This document shows positions 39,867 to 48,768 of a stretch of 62,357 nt of DNA, piece by piece (position 1 is the first letter of the stretch; each line of letters begins with the position of its first letter). The notes below the pieces were generated by a model, which did not search any database, had not been told where the DNA came from, and was given only the letters and a program-made list of their open reading frames with translations. A program made the position numbers and the translations under genes. The stretch is from CAYPSN01 sp041907025 (GTDB lineage: Bacteria > Patescibacteriota > Saccharimonadia > CAILAD01 > JADZBC01): NCBI GenBank assembly GCA_041907025.1, contig JAYRIB010000062.1, positions 1 to 62,357 of the forward strand. The letters run 5' to 3'.

Positions 39867-42800
39867 GAGACTCGAAGATGACCGCCAAGAGGGTGGACTA
39901 CTTGATAATGACTTAGGTATACAACCACGCAGCAGCCGCGTAGGACAGGGCGCCTCTGAACATGGTGAGAATATCCGTGTGAGCCCAGTACAGCAAGGGA
40001 TTCATACCTCGAGTGGTCCTGGCGGCTCAGGACCAACACCCTCTGAGAAGCATAGTCTTAAAGATGGGAAAGCTATTGACCCGCAAAGCGCACTTACAAA
40101 AAAAGCTGCGGGAAAAGCACTAGACCACACTCCCGGAATGGTATCGAAGGCTGAGCAGGCTGAGCAAGGATCACTTGAGAAAGCTGGTCGCAAAGCTGCT
40201 TCTAAGGTTGCTAAAAAAGCAGCTCAGGCAGCCGCAACAGATTCAGGAGTCGGTGCGCCACTTGCAAAGGCAGCTGGCGATATTGCAGAAGAAGCTGTTA
40301 AGCGAATTGATGTCAAAGGTGGTGCCAAGAAGAGCGTCAAGGTAGTTGCTATTGCAGCTTTTGGTTTTATTGTTGTTGCTATGCTGCCTTTACTAATGTT
40401 TACATATATCGTCACTCAGCCATGGAAAGCGGTACAACAGGTTTTAAAGGACTCTAGTTTTACAAACTTTGCACTCAGTGCTCGTAAACTTGCTATTGGC
40501 GATGGTAATAATCAAACATTAATGGCTATCGCGGGCAGCATGCCATATGAGGCGGACTACAAACCTGGTAGCGCCATTGCTGCGACTGCAGGTCAGCGCC
40601 CAGAGCCAGGCACCCTGCTAGATGTAATATCAAAAGTTGATTATGAAAAATCACGCAACTTGTTTAAAAATGTGAGCTGTCCCTACAAGGTTAAAACTAA
40701 GCAAGTGGTCGCTAGTGATGGTGCGCAAAGAGCAGTTATTGACAAGGTAGTAGATGCAAAGGGGGATACGGCTGATATCGCAGATGCTGATGTGTTTGAC
40801 TGTATCCTTGAACAATATCCTGTTTTCGAAGCTATGATGCGTAGCCCCGAAGCACGCAAGATCAATAAGCAAATGAAGATAAATCTGTCCTACGCAGAGA
40901 AAAAGGACTCGGAAGCTATAAAAGATAAGCCTAAGGAAGAAGTAAAAAGGGTACTCCATAAGAAGACCACAGACCGAGTTTGGCGAAACGCTAAAGATAC
41001 TAAAGGTCTCTTATACCCAGACAGCTGTCAGGAAGACTTCAAGCCTACGGGAGACAAAGCAAATAAAGCAATCTTGGAAGTTGCGAACGACTTATTGTGT
41101 GGAGATTTAGCTGAGAATATTCAAATCAACTACCCCGTCGAAGACTTAGATGATGACTTTAGTAAGCAGACTGTCAAGCAGCGCATTGATGAGGCAGATG
41201 TTATATGTGTTTTCTATGATAAGCTCAACGCTGACCCTGAGGCCGCCAAGAAGCAACGATATGATAGGGCACTTTCTTCAGCAAGAGCTGGAATTTCAGC
41301 ACTTACACTAGCGGACACTGGAGTGGTGCCGGGTGACATATCTGTAGAGGAATTAGATAATGATTTCTATAAAATATCAAATTTTGCATCCTCACGAGCT
41401 TATAATCAAGAAATTAATGGTACGAGAAACGGTGTTCAGATGGACCCAGAGGCGATACCGACAAGAGCTATCGGCCTGACTAAAGCATACTTTGACAGCC
41501 TATCCGATCCTAATCGACCTGGGGGACAGTTATTAAACCTGGGGGAGCAGTGTAAAAAATTCAAAGCAAACAAACCCACTACTTTGACTCAAAATGTAAG
41601 AGATATTCAGAGCTTAGCGGCAATCGCAAAAGGGCAAATAGCGCGCGAGAATCAAGACTTTTACGGCGGCACTTCGGCAAATCTTGTCTCTACTAACGAC
41701 CTTATTATCCGCACAATCAGGTTGGTTTCAAACATAAGTAACAGTGGTGCTGAGGGAGGTGAGAACAACTTTAACCGTATGACAGTAGGAGCTAAAAACA
41801 CAATGTATAACTACACCATCTCGCTACTTGGGGGTAGCTATCAAACAGATGCGCAGGCAAACGAGGACAGTATAGCAGTTGGAGTTATGAAAAAAAATCG
41901 AGATAAGCAGAGTAGTATGCTTGCTCGTATATTTGATACGAAAAACCCACGTTCTCTAGCTTCCAGGATCGCTGCTGGCTCTACCGCAACACCGAAGCAG
42001 ATTACCGAGAATACCACGCGTTACGCTGTTAATATCCTAAACCCTATCAAGGCACTTGCTGATATTAATGCCGGAATTGCATTCATTGGTTACGGTGAGA
42101 CGAATATTGCCTTGGCAGCCCGAAGTGATGACATGGAGTACTGGAAAATTGACACCACAGGAACTACAACCAATCTCGATACCCTTAAGAATGCTGCATA
42201 CATAGAGAGGCTAAAAAAATCTGGTGCTAACACAGAACTTTTTGCATCCTTTGATAAGTGTATGGAGACCTACTTCCCAGATAAACAAGCTGTAGACGAA
42301 GCTAAAGATGAAAACTGTATGATTATGCGTGAAACAGACGAAGGAAGAAGGTTAGGTGCCGCCAACCCAGCTAAACGTAGTTTGGCTAGGAGCTATGCTA
42401 CTTATAAGGGCAATATGAACTTTTACACCGCTTGGGCCAAGCTTAGTAGCGACGAGCAAGATGACAGTATTTATGCTAAGGGTGAAAACAGTAGTGGTTT
42501 TGGGGTCGGTGGAGCGGTCGGGGCTGATCCAGATGGACCACAGTCTGACCCAGGCGCGGATACATCTGGAACCGATTGTCCTCAAGAGCCCGGCATAACA
42601 ACAGCGCCAGAAGACACTAAGAACGGCGTAGACGCCAAGGGTGTGGTTCAAACATACGGCCCTGGCAGAGTTCCGAAGAATAAGATTAAGCTCTGTGTCG
42701 TACAGGGCATCAGGGTAAATGTCTCGGTAGCGTCTAACCTCAACAAAATGGTGTCAGCAGCTGGCACTAGTGGGCTGGCGTTATCTGGTAGTGGCTGGCG

Positions 42801-43053
42801 CAGTTATGATAGACAAAAGGAATTGCGAATTTCTAACGGTTGTCCTGCGGATGATAATGCACCTTCAAGCTCTTGTAGAGTACCAACTGCTCGACCCGGA
42901 AGCTCAAACCACGAACAAGGTGAAGCGGTCGACTTCAATAATTCGCGAACTAGAGGCACAGCCGTCTATGCCTGGCTCAAAAGTAATGCTAGTAAGTATG
43001 GTTTCTTCAACTTCCCGAGAGAAGCGTGGCACTGGTCAAGGAATGGTAAGTAA
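39850..43053 (+). CDS. Giant secretion-locus protein with C-terminal M15 D-Ala-D-Ala carboxypeptidase domain
   Basis: A 1067-residue protein. The N-terminal 150 residues are hydrophilic and Ala/Lys-rich (cytoplasmic), a single membrane span follows (VVAIAAFGFIVVAMLPLLMFTYIV, about 157-180), and a large extracytoplasmic region of unknown fold spans about 180-900. The last 120 residues are an M15/VanY-type peptidase: GSGWRSYDRQKEL, SSNHEQGEAVDF (the SxHxxGxAxD zinc motif) and REAWHWS. The position after VirB4 and the layout suggest a surface-exposed secretion component able to trim peptidoglycan, its own or a host's. Confidence 0.8.
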   Translation: MARPAERLEDDRQEGGLLDNDLGIQPRSSRVGQGASEHGENIRVSPVQQGIHTSSGPGGSGPTPSEKHSLKDGKAIDPQSALTKKAAGKALDHTPGMVSKAEQAEQGSLEKAGRKAASKVAKKAAQAAATDSGVGAPLAKAAGDIAEEAVKRIDVKGGAKKSVKVVAIAAFGFIVVAMLPLLMFTYIVTQPWKAVQQVLKDSSFTNFALSARKLAIGDGNNQTLMAIAGSMPYEADYKPGSAIAATAGQRPEPGTLLDVISKVDYEKSRNLFKNVSCPYKVKTKQVVASDGAQRAVIDKVVDAKGDTADIADADVFDCILEQYPVFEAMMRSPEARKINKQMKINLSYAEKKDSEAIKDKPKEEVKRVLHKKTTDRVWRNAKDTKGLLYPDSCQEDFKPTGDKANKAILEVANDLLCGDLAENIQINYPVEDLDDDFSKQTVKQRIDEADVICVFYDKLNADPEAAKKQRYDRALSSARAGISALTLADTGVVPGDISVEELDNDFYKISNFASSRAYNQEINGTRNGVQMDPEAIPTRAIGLTKAYFDSLSDPNRPGGQLLNLGEQCKKFKANKPTTLTQNVRDIQSLAAIAKGQIARENQDFYGGTSANLVSTNDLIIRTIRLVSNISNSGAEGGENNFNRMTVGAKNTMYNYTISLLGGSYQTDAQANEDSIAVGVMKKNRDKQSSMLARIFDTKNPRSLASRIAAGSTATPKQITENTTRYAVNILNPIKALADINAGIAFIGYGETNIALAARSDDMEYWKIDTTGTTTNLDTLKNAAYIERLKKSGANTELFASFDKCMETYFPDKQAVDEAKDENCMIMRETDEGRRLGAANPAKRSLARSYATYKGNMNFYTAWAKLSSDEQDDSIYAKGENSSGFGVGGAVGADPDGPQSDPGADTSGTDCPQEPGITTAPEDTKNGVDAKGVVQTYGPGRVPKNKIKLCVVQGIRVNVSVASNLNKMVSAAGTSGLALSGSGWRSYDRQKELRISNGCPADDNAPSSSCRVPTARPGSSNHEQGEAVDFNNSRTRGTAVYAWLKSNASKYGFFNFPREAWHWSRNGK

Positions 43054-44003
43054 TGAATAAACGAACCATAATCCTTATTTGCGCCGCCATAGTGCTTCTT
43101 GCTAGTGTGCTTACGGTAATATCAATCCTATCTGCTCCAAAAAAAGCTGAAGTGATCGTGCCTTCTGGAGTAAGCGGGCTATATGGCGTAAGCGGTGGCA
43201 AGATATATTACCGAGTAGGCCGATCTCTGATTGCCAAACCAGTGAAGGGTAAGGGGCTAGAGACAATCACAAACCAGTTTAACACCGCCACAATTTCGCC
43301 TGACAGAACTGAATTATTCTACCGGACCATGGTTAATTATGTGATTGACGGATATAAACTCAACCTTGAAACACAAGACTCAAGTAAGTACATCGATATT
43401 ACGGATGGAATATGGTGCGGCCTGAATTTATTCACTATCTCTGAGCAAGGACCTTCTACCTATACCATCAAGGATGCAAAAGATAAGACATATTTCCAGA
43501 ATGTGCCAACAGAAGAAGTATATTGTCTAGATGGCGACCTCGTCTATAATGCCAGCAGTAGCCTCTCTGATTCTGAAGAAGATGGTACGCTTACTCTTAA
43601 ATACCTATCACAAACGAAGGGTAATGCCAAGATTCAAATTAGTTTACAAGAATCTCCGCTCCTACAGAATAATAAGGAACTAAGCTACTTAAACAGCTCA
43701 GGTAGCTTAATCTTAACTAATGCAACGAAGAATACTGTCTTGCCCTTGAGAGTGTCCAATGCAATTACTACGCAACACAGCTCAGGTGAGATGTATGTCA
43801 TAGACAGTCCAAGTAGTGAAGAAAATGGTGTAGATCTGTATCGGGTGGACTTACTGAGTAAGAACTTTGCCAAAGTGGCCTCATATGTGACGAACGCAAA
43901 TGTTGAGCAGAACATGTCGAATATCGACACAAATGTAGCCTTCGAGTACGAGAATTACCTCTACTTCATGGTTGGGAACTCAATTGTAAGGGTGGAACTA
44001 TGA
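43053..44003 (+). CDS. Anchored extracytoplasmic protein of the secretion locus (beta-propeller-like)
   Basis: A 316-residue protein whose ATG overlaps the upstream stop (TAATG). An N-terminal anchor (TIILICAAIVLLASVLTVISIL) precedes a repeated beta pattern of short segments such as SGLYGVSGGKIYYRVGRSL, TISPDRTELFYRT and DLVYNASSSLS, resembling six-bladed surface-display repeats of the DUF5050 or TolB-like kind. No catalytic motif. Probably a structural or binding partner of the secretion apparatus. Confidence 0.6.
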   Translation: MNKRTIILICAAIVLLASVLTVISILSAPKKAEVIVPSGVSGLYGVSGGKIYYRVGRSLIAKPVKGKGLETITNQFNTATISPDRTELFYRTMVNYVIDGYKLNLETQDSSKYIDITDGIWCGLNLFTISEQGPSTYTIKDAKDKTYFQNVPTEEVYCLDGDLVYNASSSLSDSEEDGTLTLKYLSQTKGNAKIQISLQESPLLQNNKELSYLNSSGSLILTNATKNTVLPLRVSNAITTQHSSGEMYVIDSPSSEENGVDLYRVDLLSKNFAKVASYVTNANVEQNMSNIDTNVAFEYENYLYFMVGNSIVRVEL

Positions 44004-45319
44004 AGTCTACATTGCAACGATTCATCATGGCAGTCTCGGCTATAACGCTGTGCTTTAGTAGTATTGGTGTGCCGGGTGCCGAAGCATTCACCCCTCAGCA
44101 ACGCAAAGAGATCGAGCTGAGGACGTTCTATGACGCTACTGACATTAACTTATGTACCCAGGCCGACTCGACTGCTGGGTCTGATTCAGCGGCTCAGCCT
44201 ACGGCTGGAGCACCTGATACAAGTGGTGGTGACAAGGGTAAGGTATATATGATCGGTGATTCCATTACCGAAGGCACCCAATCACAGCTTACAACGGCAC
44301 TGAAAGATAAAAAGTATAGCAATGTAGTGATTAATGGCAAATCGAGCCGTCGCCTTAGTGTAGGCAACACCACGCTCGACGGCGTAAGCGTATTCCAACG
44401 AGACAGAGCCCAATGGACTGACGCCTCGACTATCATCATCGAGCTAGGTACTAACGGTGGCGTGTCGGGAGCCAACATTAATAAGATTGTTGAACTCGCT
44501 AAAACCTCTAAAGCCAAGCTTTATTGGGTTAATATTGCAGTCGATAACTCCAAACGCAGTGGTGCCGACATCGACACCGGTCCGATTAATAAGCTACTGA
44601 GTGACGCTGCATCCAAGGGTGGCTTTACCATCATTGACTGGGCTAGTGCGGTCAGGAAAAACCCTGACTTCATTGATCCGAACCCAGCGACTGGCCTAGG
44701 AGTACACCCCTTTACCGCCACTGGTCGACCTGGTTTTGCCAATACAGTAGCGAGTGGCGTTAGTGGCGCGTTTGCGAGTATTGGAGACGCGGCAGCGGCA
44801 ACTGGTAGCTCGGCTGACTGTAATGCAGCCACCGTCGTGAGCAGTACGACTCTCAGCGGTAACACAAACGCGGAAGTAATATGGAACTTCCTGAGCTGTA
44901 AGGGACTGAGCGCTAATCAAGTAGCGGGTATTATGGGGAATATTCAGGCAGAGTCTGGTTTTAACCCTGGGATTGAAGAAAAGACACCGCGGACGAGTAA
45001 GGGTTATGGTATTGTGCAGTGGACGTTTGGACGCCGAACAAACCTAGAGAATTATGCTAAAACACGTGGTAAACCAGCCAGCGATCTAGGTGTACAGCTC
45101 GACTTCTTATGGATTGAGCTTAATACTGCTTACAAAACAAATACTCTCGATCCGATCAGGGCAACGACATCGGTTGAAGTGGCGACCGATATATTCCTGC
45201 GCAAATTTGAGCGCCCTGCTAATCCGGACCGGACTAAGCCTGTCCGACTTGGCTTCGCGCAGAGTATACTAAGACAAACATGGGCTAAAGACGGAGGGAC
45301 CGACTGTGCAGCAAAATAG
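44000..45319 (+). CDS. Secreted SGNH hydrolase plus phage-tail-lysozyme-like protein
   Basis: A 439-residue protein overlapping its upstream neighbour by four bases (ATGA). A signal peptide (VSAITLCFSSIGVPGAEA) is followed by an SGNH/GDSL-type domain (about residues 75-255: YMIGDSITEG with the catalytic Ser, IIELGTNGG, and GVHPFT for the His). The second domain, about 290-430, resembles the phage tail lysozyme family (IWNFLSCKGLSANQVAGIMG, then NIQAESGFNP with the expected Glu). Both target cell-envelope polymers, pointing to remodelling during host contact. Confidence 0.85.
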   Translation: MKSTLQRFIMAVSAITLCFSSIGVPGAEAFTPQQRKEIELRTFYDATDINLCTQADSTAGSDSAAQPTAGAPDTSGGDKGKVYMIGDSITEGTQSQLTTALKDKKYSNVVINGKSSRRLSVGNTTLDGVSVFQRDRAQWTDASTIIIELGTNGGVSGANINKIVELAKTSKAKLYWVNIAVDNSKRSGADIDTGPINKLLSDAASKGGFTIIDWASAVRKNPDFIDPNPATGLGVHPFTATGRPGFANTVASGVSGAFASIGDAAAATGSSADCNAATVVSSTTLSGNTNAEVIWNFLSCKGLSANQVAGIMGNIQAESGFNPGIEEKTPRTSKGYGIVQWTFGRRTNLENYAKTRGKPASDLGVQLDFLWIELNTAYKTNTLDPIRATTSVEVATDIFLRKFERPANPDRTKPVRLGFAQSILRQTWAKDGGTDCAAK

Positions 45320-45329
45320 CTTTTGGACA

Positions 45330-45977
45330 ATGAATAAAAAGAATCTACTAATTATTCTTGGTATCGTCGCAGTTTCGCTGCTCGGATTGGTAATCTATAC
45401 TGCCGCGTCGTTTCGTGTAACAAATATTGATCCTGGTCAGAACACCACTATTCAAAGTTTAACGAAGACGGTTGTGTTTAGCTTTAGTAAAGACCTCTCG
45501 GCCTTCGATAGGCAGACTCAAATAAAAGGCGGTGAGGGGATTATTGCTGGCAGCAAGGTAGATGGTAATAAGCTCTATGTGCAGCTTAAGTCTATGGAGG
45601 GCAATCAGTCCTATGAATTGGTTTTAGTTGGTGTAACGGCAACTGACGGCTCAACTATTAACGAAGTTAGCTATAAGTTTAAGTACCTCTTTGACCCACA
45701 AGCCAGTGCGGCTACCGAGAAGGGCAGTAAGGACCCGCTTGTAACCAACCTACCTGTTAGCACTGATCAATACTACATTAGCTATGAACTACTTGATGAG
45801 CCGACCGCCGATGGCAAGACTGAGAAGCTCATTATCGCCTTACTTCTAACGAACGAGGACTTAGCAGACCCTCAAAAGGTAGCGAGTTACAAGAAAGCCG
45901 CCCTCGACTTCTTAGACTCTAAAGGCATCGTCGCTAGTAGTTACGTGGTTGAGTTCTCGCCACCTGAAGTGGAATAG
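45330..45977 (+). CDS. Anchored Ig-like extracytoplasmic protein
   Basis: A 215-residue protein from ATG 45330. An N-terminal anchor (LLIILGIVAVSLLGLVIYTA) is followed by a domain with the repeated strand pattern of bacterial Ig-like folds (VTNIDPGQNTTIQSLTKTVV, LYVQLKSMEGNQSYELVLVG). It is the last gene of the secretion locus, eleven bases after the SGNH/lysozyme stop. Function unknown. Confidence 0.6.
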   Translation: MNKKNLLIILGIVAVSLLGLVIYTAASFRVTNIDPGQNTTIQSLTKTVVFSFSKDLSAFDRQTQIKGGEGIIAGSKVDGNKLYVQLKSMEGNQSYELVLVGVTATDGSTINEVSYKFKYLFDPQASAATEKGSKDPLVTNLPVSTDQYYISYELLDEPTADGKTEKLIIALLLTNEDLADPQKVASYKKAALDFLDSKGIVASSYVVEFSPPEVE

Positions 45978-45991
45978 GGCCAAACCGCGGC

Positions 45992-46267
45992 CTAACGAAC
46001 AGTGACACGTAGAAACTTCACAACCTCAGGCTTAATGCGCTCGTTAATAGCCTGACGCAAATCAGCTGAGCGTAGCCTAATCTCGCTTGCCGCTGAGCTG
46101 TCTTCGGTTGCTAGCCGGAGCGTGCCATTCTGAAAGCTGAGCACACGCACTTCAACCTTAATGTGTTCAAGAATCACTAGCTTAGCCTCAGTCATAACGT
46201 CATGCTTACCGCTATCGAGCTGGTCGACGCGGCGAGCTAACATATCACGGATGTTCTCGAGTGCCAT
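45992..46267 (-). CDS. DUF721/DciA-like protein
   Basis: A 91-residue protein. The position immediately after recF and the sequence (VEVRVLSFQNGTLRLATEDSSAASEIRLR) match DUF721, the KH-like domain of DciA, which loads the replicative helicase in bacteria that lack DnaC/DnaI. The N-terminal helix is shorter than in long DciA proteins. A role in helicase loading is inferred from family and origin context. Confidence 0.8.
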   Translation of the reverse strand: MALENIRDMLARRVDQLDSGKHDVMTEAKLVILEHIKVEVRVLSFQNGTLRLATEDSSAASEIRLRSADLRQAINERIKPEVVKFLRVTVR

Positions 46268-46271
46268 ATGG

Positions 46272-47333
46272 TTAGCTTAGCCCACTCAGGTCAATAATGT
46301 AACTGTTCTTCGGAATGTTCTTATCTAGTTCCGTAGTCGTAAGCAGAGTCTGTTGCGTAGCGATCAATTCCATCAGGTGCTTGCGGCGCTCAGCATCAAG
46401 TTCGCTAAAGACATCGTCAAGCAGCAAGATTGGCTTGAGCTTGAGTGATTCTTGCAGCAAACGCATCTCAGCAATCTTAAGCGCTAAGATGATCGTCCGT
46501 GTCTCACCACGTGAGGCGGTCGAAGTAATGTTGCCCGTCTTAAAGTCTAGACGCATGTCATCGCGGTGCGGGCCGCTCGTGGTAAAACCAGCGGCGGCGT
46601 CACGGCCGTGGTTACGAGTGAGTACATCAACGTAGCGCCCCGAACGTATATCCACACTCGGTTCATACACAAGTTCGAGTTGCGTCTGAGAGCCGGCAAT
46701 GTCACTATACACCTCGTGGATAATGGGCGAGAGGCGAGCAATAACGTCCTGGCGTTGCCTTGAGACCTCCTCGGCTGGCTGGCTAAGCTGCACATCCCAT
46801 ACAAACAGCTCGTCTTCGCTCACACGGCGCTGCTGGAGCTTCGCTTGGTGTAATAAGCTGTTGCGTTGCCTAAGTATGCGTTTAAAGGCCGCTAGGGCGA
46901 TCATATAGCCTGGTGAGAGTTGGCATAGCACCGTATCTATGTAGCGACGACGCTGATCGGGTGAACCGTCAAATAAGTTCATATCGTGCGGCTCAAACAG
47001 CGTCACGGGGTTTCGGCCCAAGAGCGAATGGAGACTCTGCTTCTTACCATTAAGCTTTAGCCGCTTGGCCTGACTACCACCCTGGTGAGACAGCGAGAGT
47101 TCGACTAGGTCTTTGTCGAACTGAGCCACGACCCGGAAGAATTCTTCCTCAGTGTTCACCAAATCAGCATCATGGGACCGAAATGACTTGGTTGTGGAGG
47201 CTACAAAGATCGATTCGAGCAGGTTGGTTTTACCCACAGCGTTAGGGCCGCTAATAACGGTTAGGTTGTCTTCAAAGTTGAGCTCAATCGATTTATATGA
47301 GCGGAAGTTAGTAAGCGAAAGCGAGCGAATCAT
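46272..47333 (-). CDS. recF: DNA replication and repair protein RecF
   Basis: A 353-residue SMC-like ATPase that helps load RecA at gaps. Walker A is SGPNAVGKTNLLESI (about residues 29-43), the ABC signature region is TSTASRGETRTIILALKIAEM, and Walker B is KPILLLDDVFSELDAERR (about 300-317). Lies 3 bases after dnaN on the same strand, the classical dnaA-dnaN-recF order. Confidence 0.96.
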   Translation of the reverse strand: MIRSLSLTNFRSYKSIELNFEDNLTVISGPNAVGKTNLLESIFVASTTKSFRSHDADLVNTEEEFFRVVAQFDKDLVELSLSHQGGSQAKRLKLNGKKQSLHSLLGRNPVTLFEPHDMNLFDGSPDQRRRYIDTVLCQLSPGYMIALAAFKRILRQRNSLLHQAKLQQRRVSEDELFVWDVQLSQPAEEVSRQRQDVIARLSPIIHEVYSDIAGSQTQLELVYEPSVDIRSGRYVDVLTRNHGRDAAAGFTTSGPHRDDMRLDFKTGNITSTASRGETRTIILALKIAEMRLLQESLKLKPILLLDDVFSELDAERRKHLMELIATQQTLLTTTELDKNIPKNSYIIDLSGLS

Positions 47334-47336
47334 ACA

Positions 47337-48440
47337 TTAGCTGCGCAACGGCATGATGATATGTATGTAACTATCATCATCGGCTTTCTTAGCGACGGGC
47401 TTTATAAGACAAGGGTCTAACTTATCATTCACGGCAATCTCAACCTGTGGTGTTGCGATAACACCAAGGACATCAAGGAGATAGCGGGCGTTAATAGATA
47501 TGTCAGCTTCTGCGCCAACTAGCTTACTTTCAACCAACGAGCTGTTTTCGCCAACTTCTGAAGCTTTGGCGGATAGTTGAAGGCCCGTCGAGGTAAAGTC
47601 GAGCTTTATGGTGTGGGCACTTTCGCGGGCAAATAAGCTGGTCACCTTCACAACACTCATAAGTTCCGACTTCTCGAGTACCATCGAAGTTGTGGATTTA
47701 GTGGGGATAATCTGGTTATAATTTGGGAATTTTCCTTCAATCAGGCGCGATACCATACTAATATCACCAATTTCGAATTGAATCTCGGTCTTGCCGATCG
47801 AGATGGTTACGTCGTCGCTCGTATCACTCAAAATACGGTTGAGCTCATTAATCGTTTTAGCAGGCACAATCACACTTATGTCCTTTTCGGACTTCACGCT
47901 CAGCTTGGTTTCGGCCAGTCGATAACTATCAGTCGCAGCCAGTGTTAGGGTGCCAGACTCAACACTAAAGAGTACACCGGCCAGCACCGGGCGTGATTCG
48001 TCAGCCGAAGCGGCTACAACAACTTTGGCTAGGTTGCCCACGAGAATCTCGGCCGGTATCGTTACGACTGCGTCTGGCGCCACCTTTGGGGTAGTAGGAA
48101 ACTCACTAGCGGCAATGCCATTAAGTTGTGACTCGAAGTTCGTGGTCTTGACCTTTAGGTTGTCACCAGTGGCGATCAATTGTAGCTTATCGCTTGGTAG
48201 GCCAGCTACGAGTTCACTCAAGAGGCGAGCGGGAACACTGGTGGAACCTTCTTTTTCTACTTTACAGCCAATACTACAACTAATAGCGATTTCTAAGTTA
48301 GTAGCGCTGACAACTAAGCGAGATGACTCAGTCTTTAAGAGGACATTGGCAAGTACTGGTAGGCTAGTGCGTGAACCAACGACTCGACTAACGTTCCCTA
48401 ATGCCTTATGTAGGTTTTCTTGTACGACTGACAGTTTCAT
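47337..48440 (-). CDS. dnaN: DNA polymerase III beta sliding clamp
   Basis: A 367-residue clamp with three repeated domains; the N-terminus MKLSVVQENLHKALGNVSRVV and the C-terminal IHIIMPLRS are characteristic. Domain-end motifs such as ATDSYRLAE (about residues 172-180) are present. It is downstream of dnaA, separated by the presumed origin. Length is standard. Confidence 0.97.
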   Translation of the reverse strand: MKLSVVQENLHKALGNVSRVVGSRTSLPVLANVLLKTESSRLVVSATNLEIAISCSIGCKVEKEGSTSVPARLLSELVAGLPSDKLQLIATGDNLKVKTTNFESQLNGIAASEFPTTPKVAPDAVVTIPAEILVGNLAKVVVAASADESRPVLAGVLFSVESGTLTLAATDSYRLAETKLSVKSEKDISVIVPAKTINELNRILSDTSDDVTISIGKTEIQFEIGDISMVSRLIEGKFPNYNQIIPTKSTTSMVLEKSELMSVVKVTSLFARESAHTIKLDFTSTGLQLSAKASEVGENSSLVESKLVGAEADISINARYLLDVLGVIATPQVEIAVNDKLDPCLIKPVAKKADDDSYIHIIMPLRS

Positions 48441-48768
48441 TTCTCACCTCTATTGTTATTAGTATTATAAGTTTAAAAAGAAGATAGTAATAGTAGTAGG
48501 TCTTGTGGAAAGAGGGTATAAGCTTTTGATCTTACTTACACAGAAGCATAAATTGTAGCTCACACCTTGTGGTAAAGCAGTGTATAAGGGTTGTGAACAA
48601 AGTAAGTACTCAGCTACTTATACACCCTTGCTACATATATAGCCTCATGACGTGTGCAGAACCTGTGTATGAATTAGTAAGATATGAACAGTTCATAAAC
48701 AGCCTTTACACAGTTTATCCACTAGTTATACACACATTTTACACACAGCTGTGCATAACTCTTATTAC
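48441..48768. other. Probable replication origin (oriC) between dnaA and dnaN
   Basis: An AT-rich 328-bp gap with many DnaA-box-like sites: TTATCCACT (48715-48723), TTATACACA (48726-48734), TGTGCATAA (48750-48758, complement of TTATGCACA), plus weaker TTACACAGA, CTTATACACC and TGTGTATGAA sites. The dnaA-dnaN gap and the region upstream of dnaA both carry boxes, the bipartite arrangement known from several bacteria. Confidence 0.75.
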
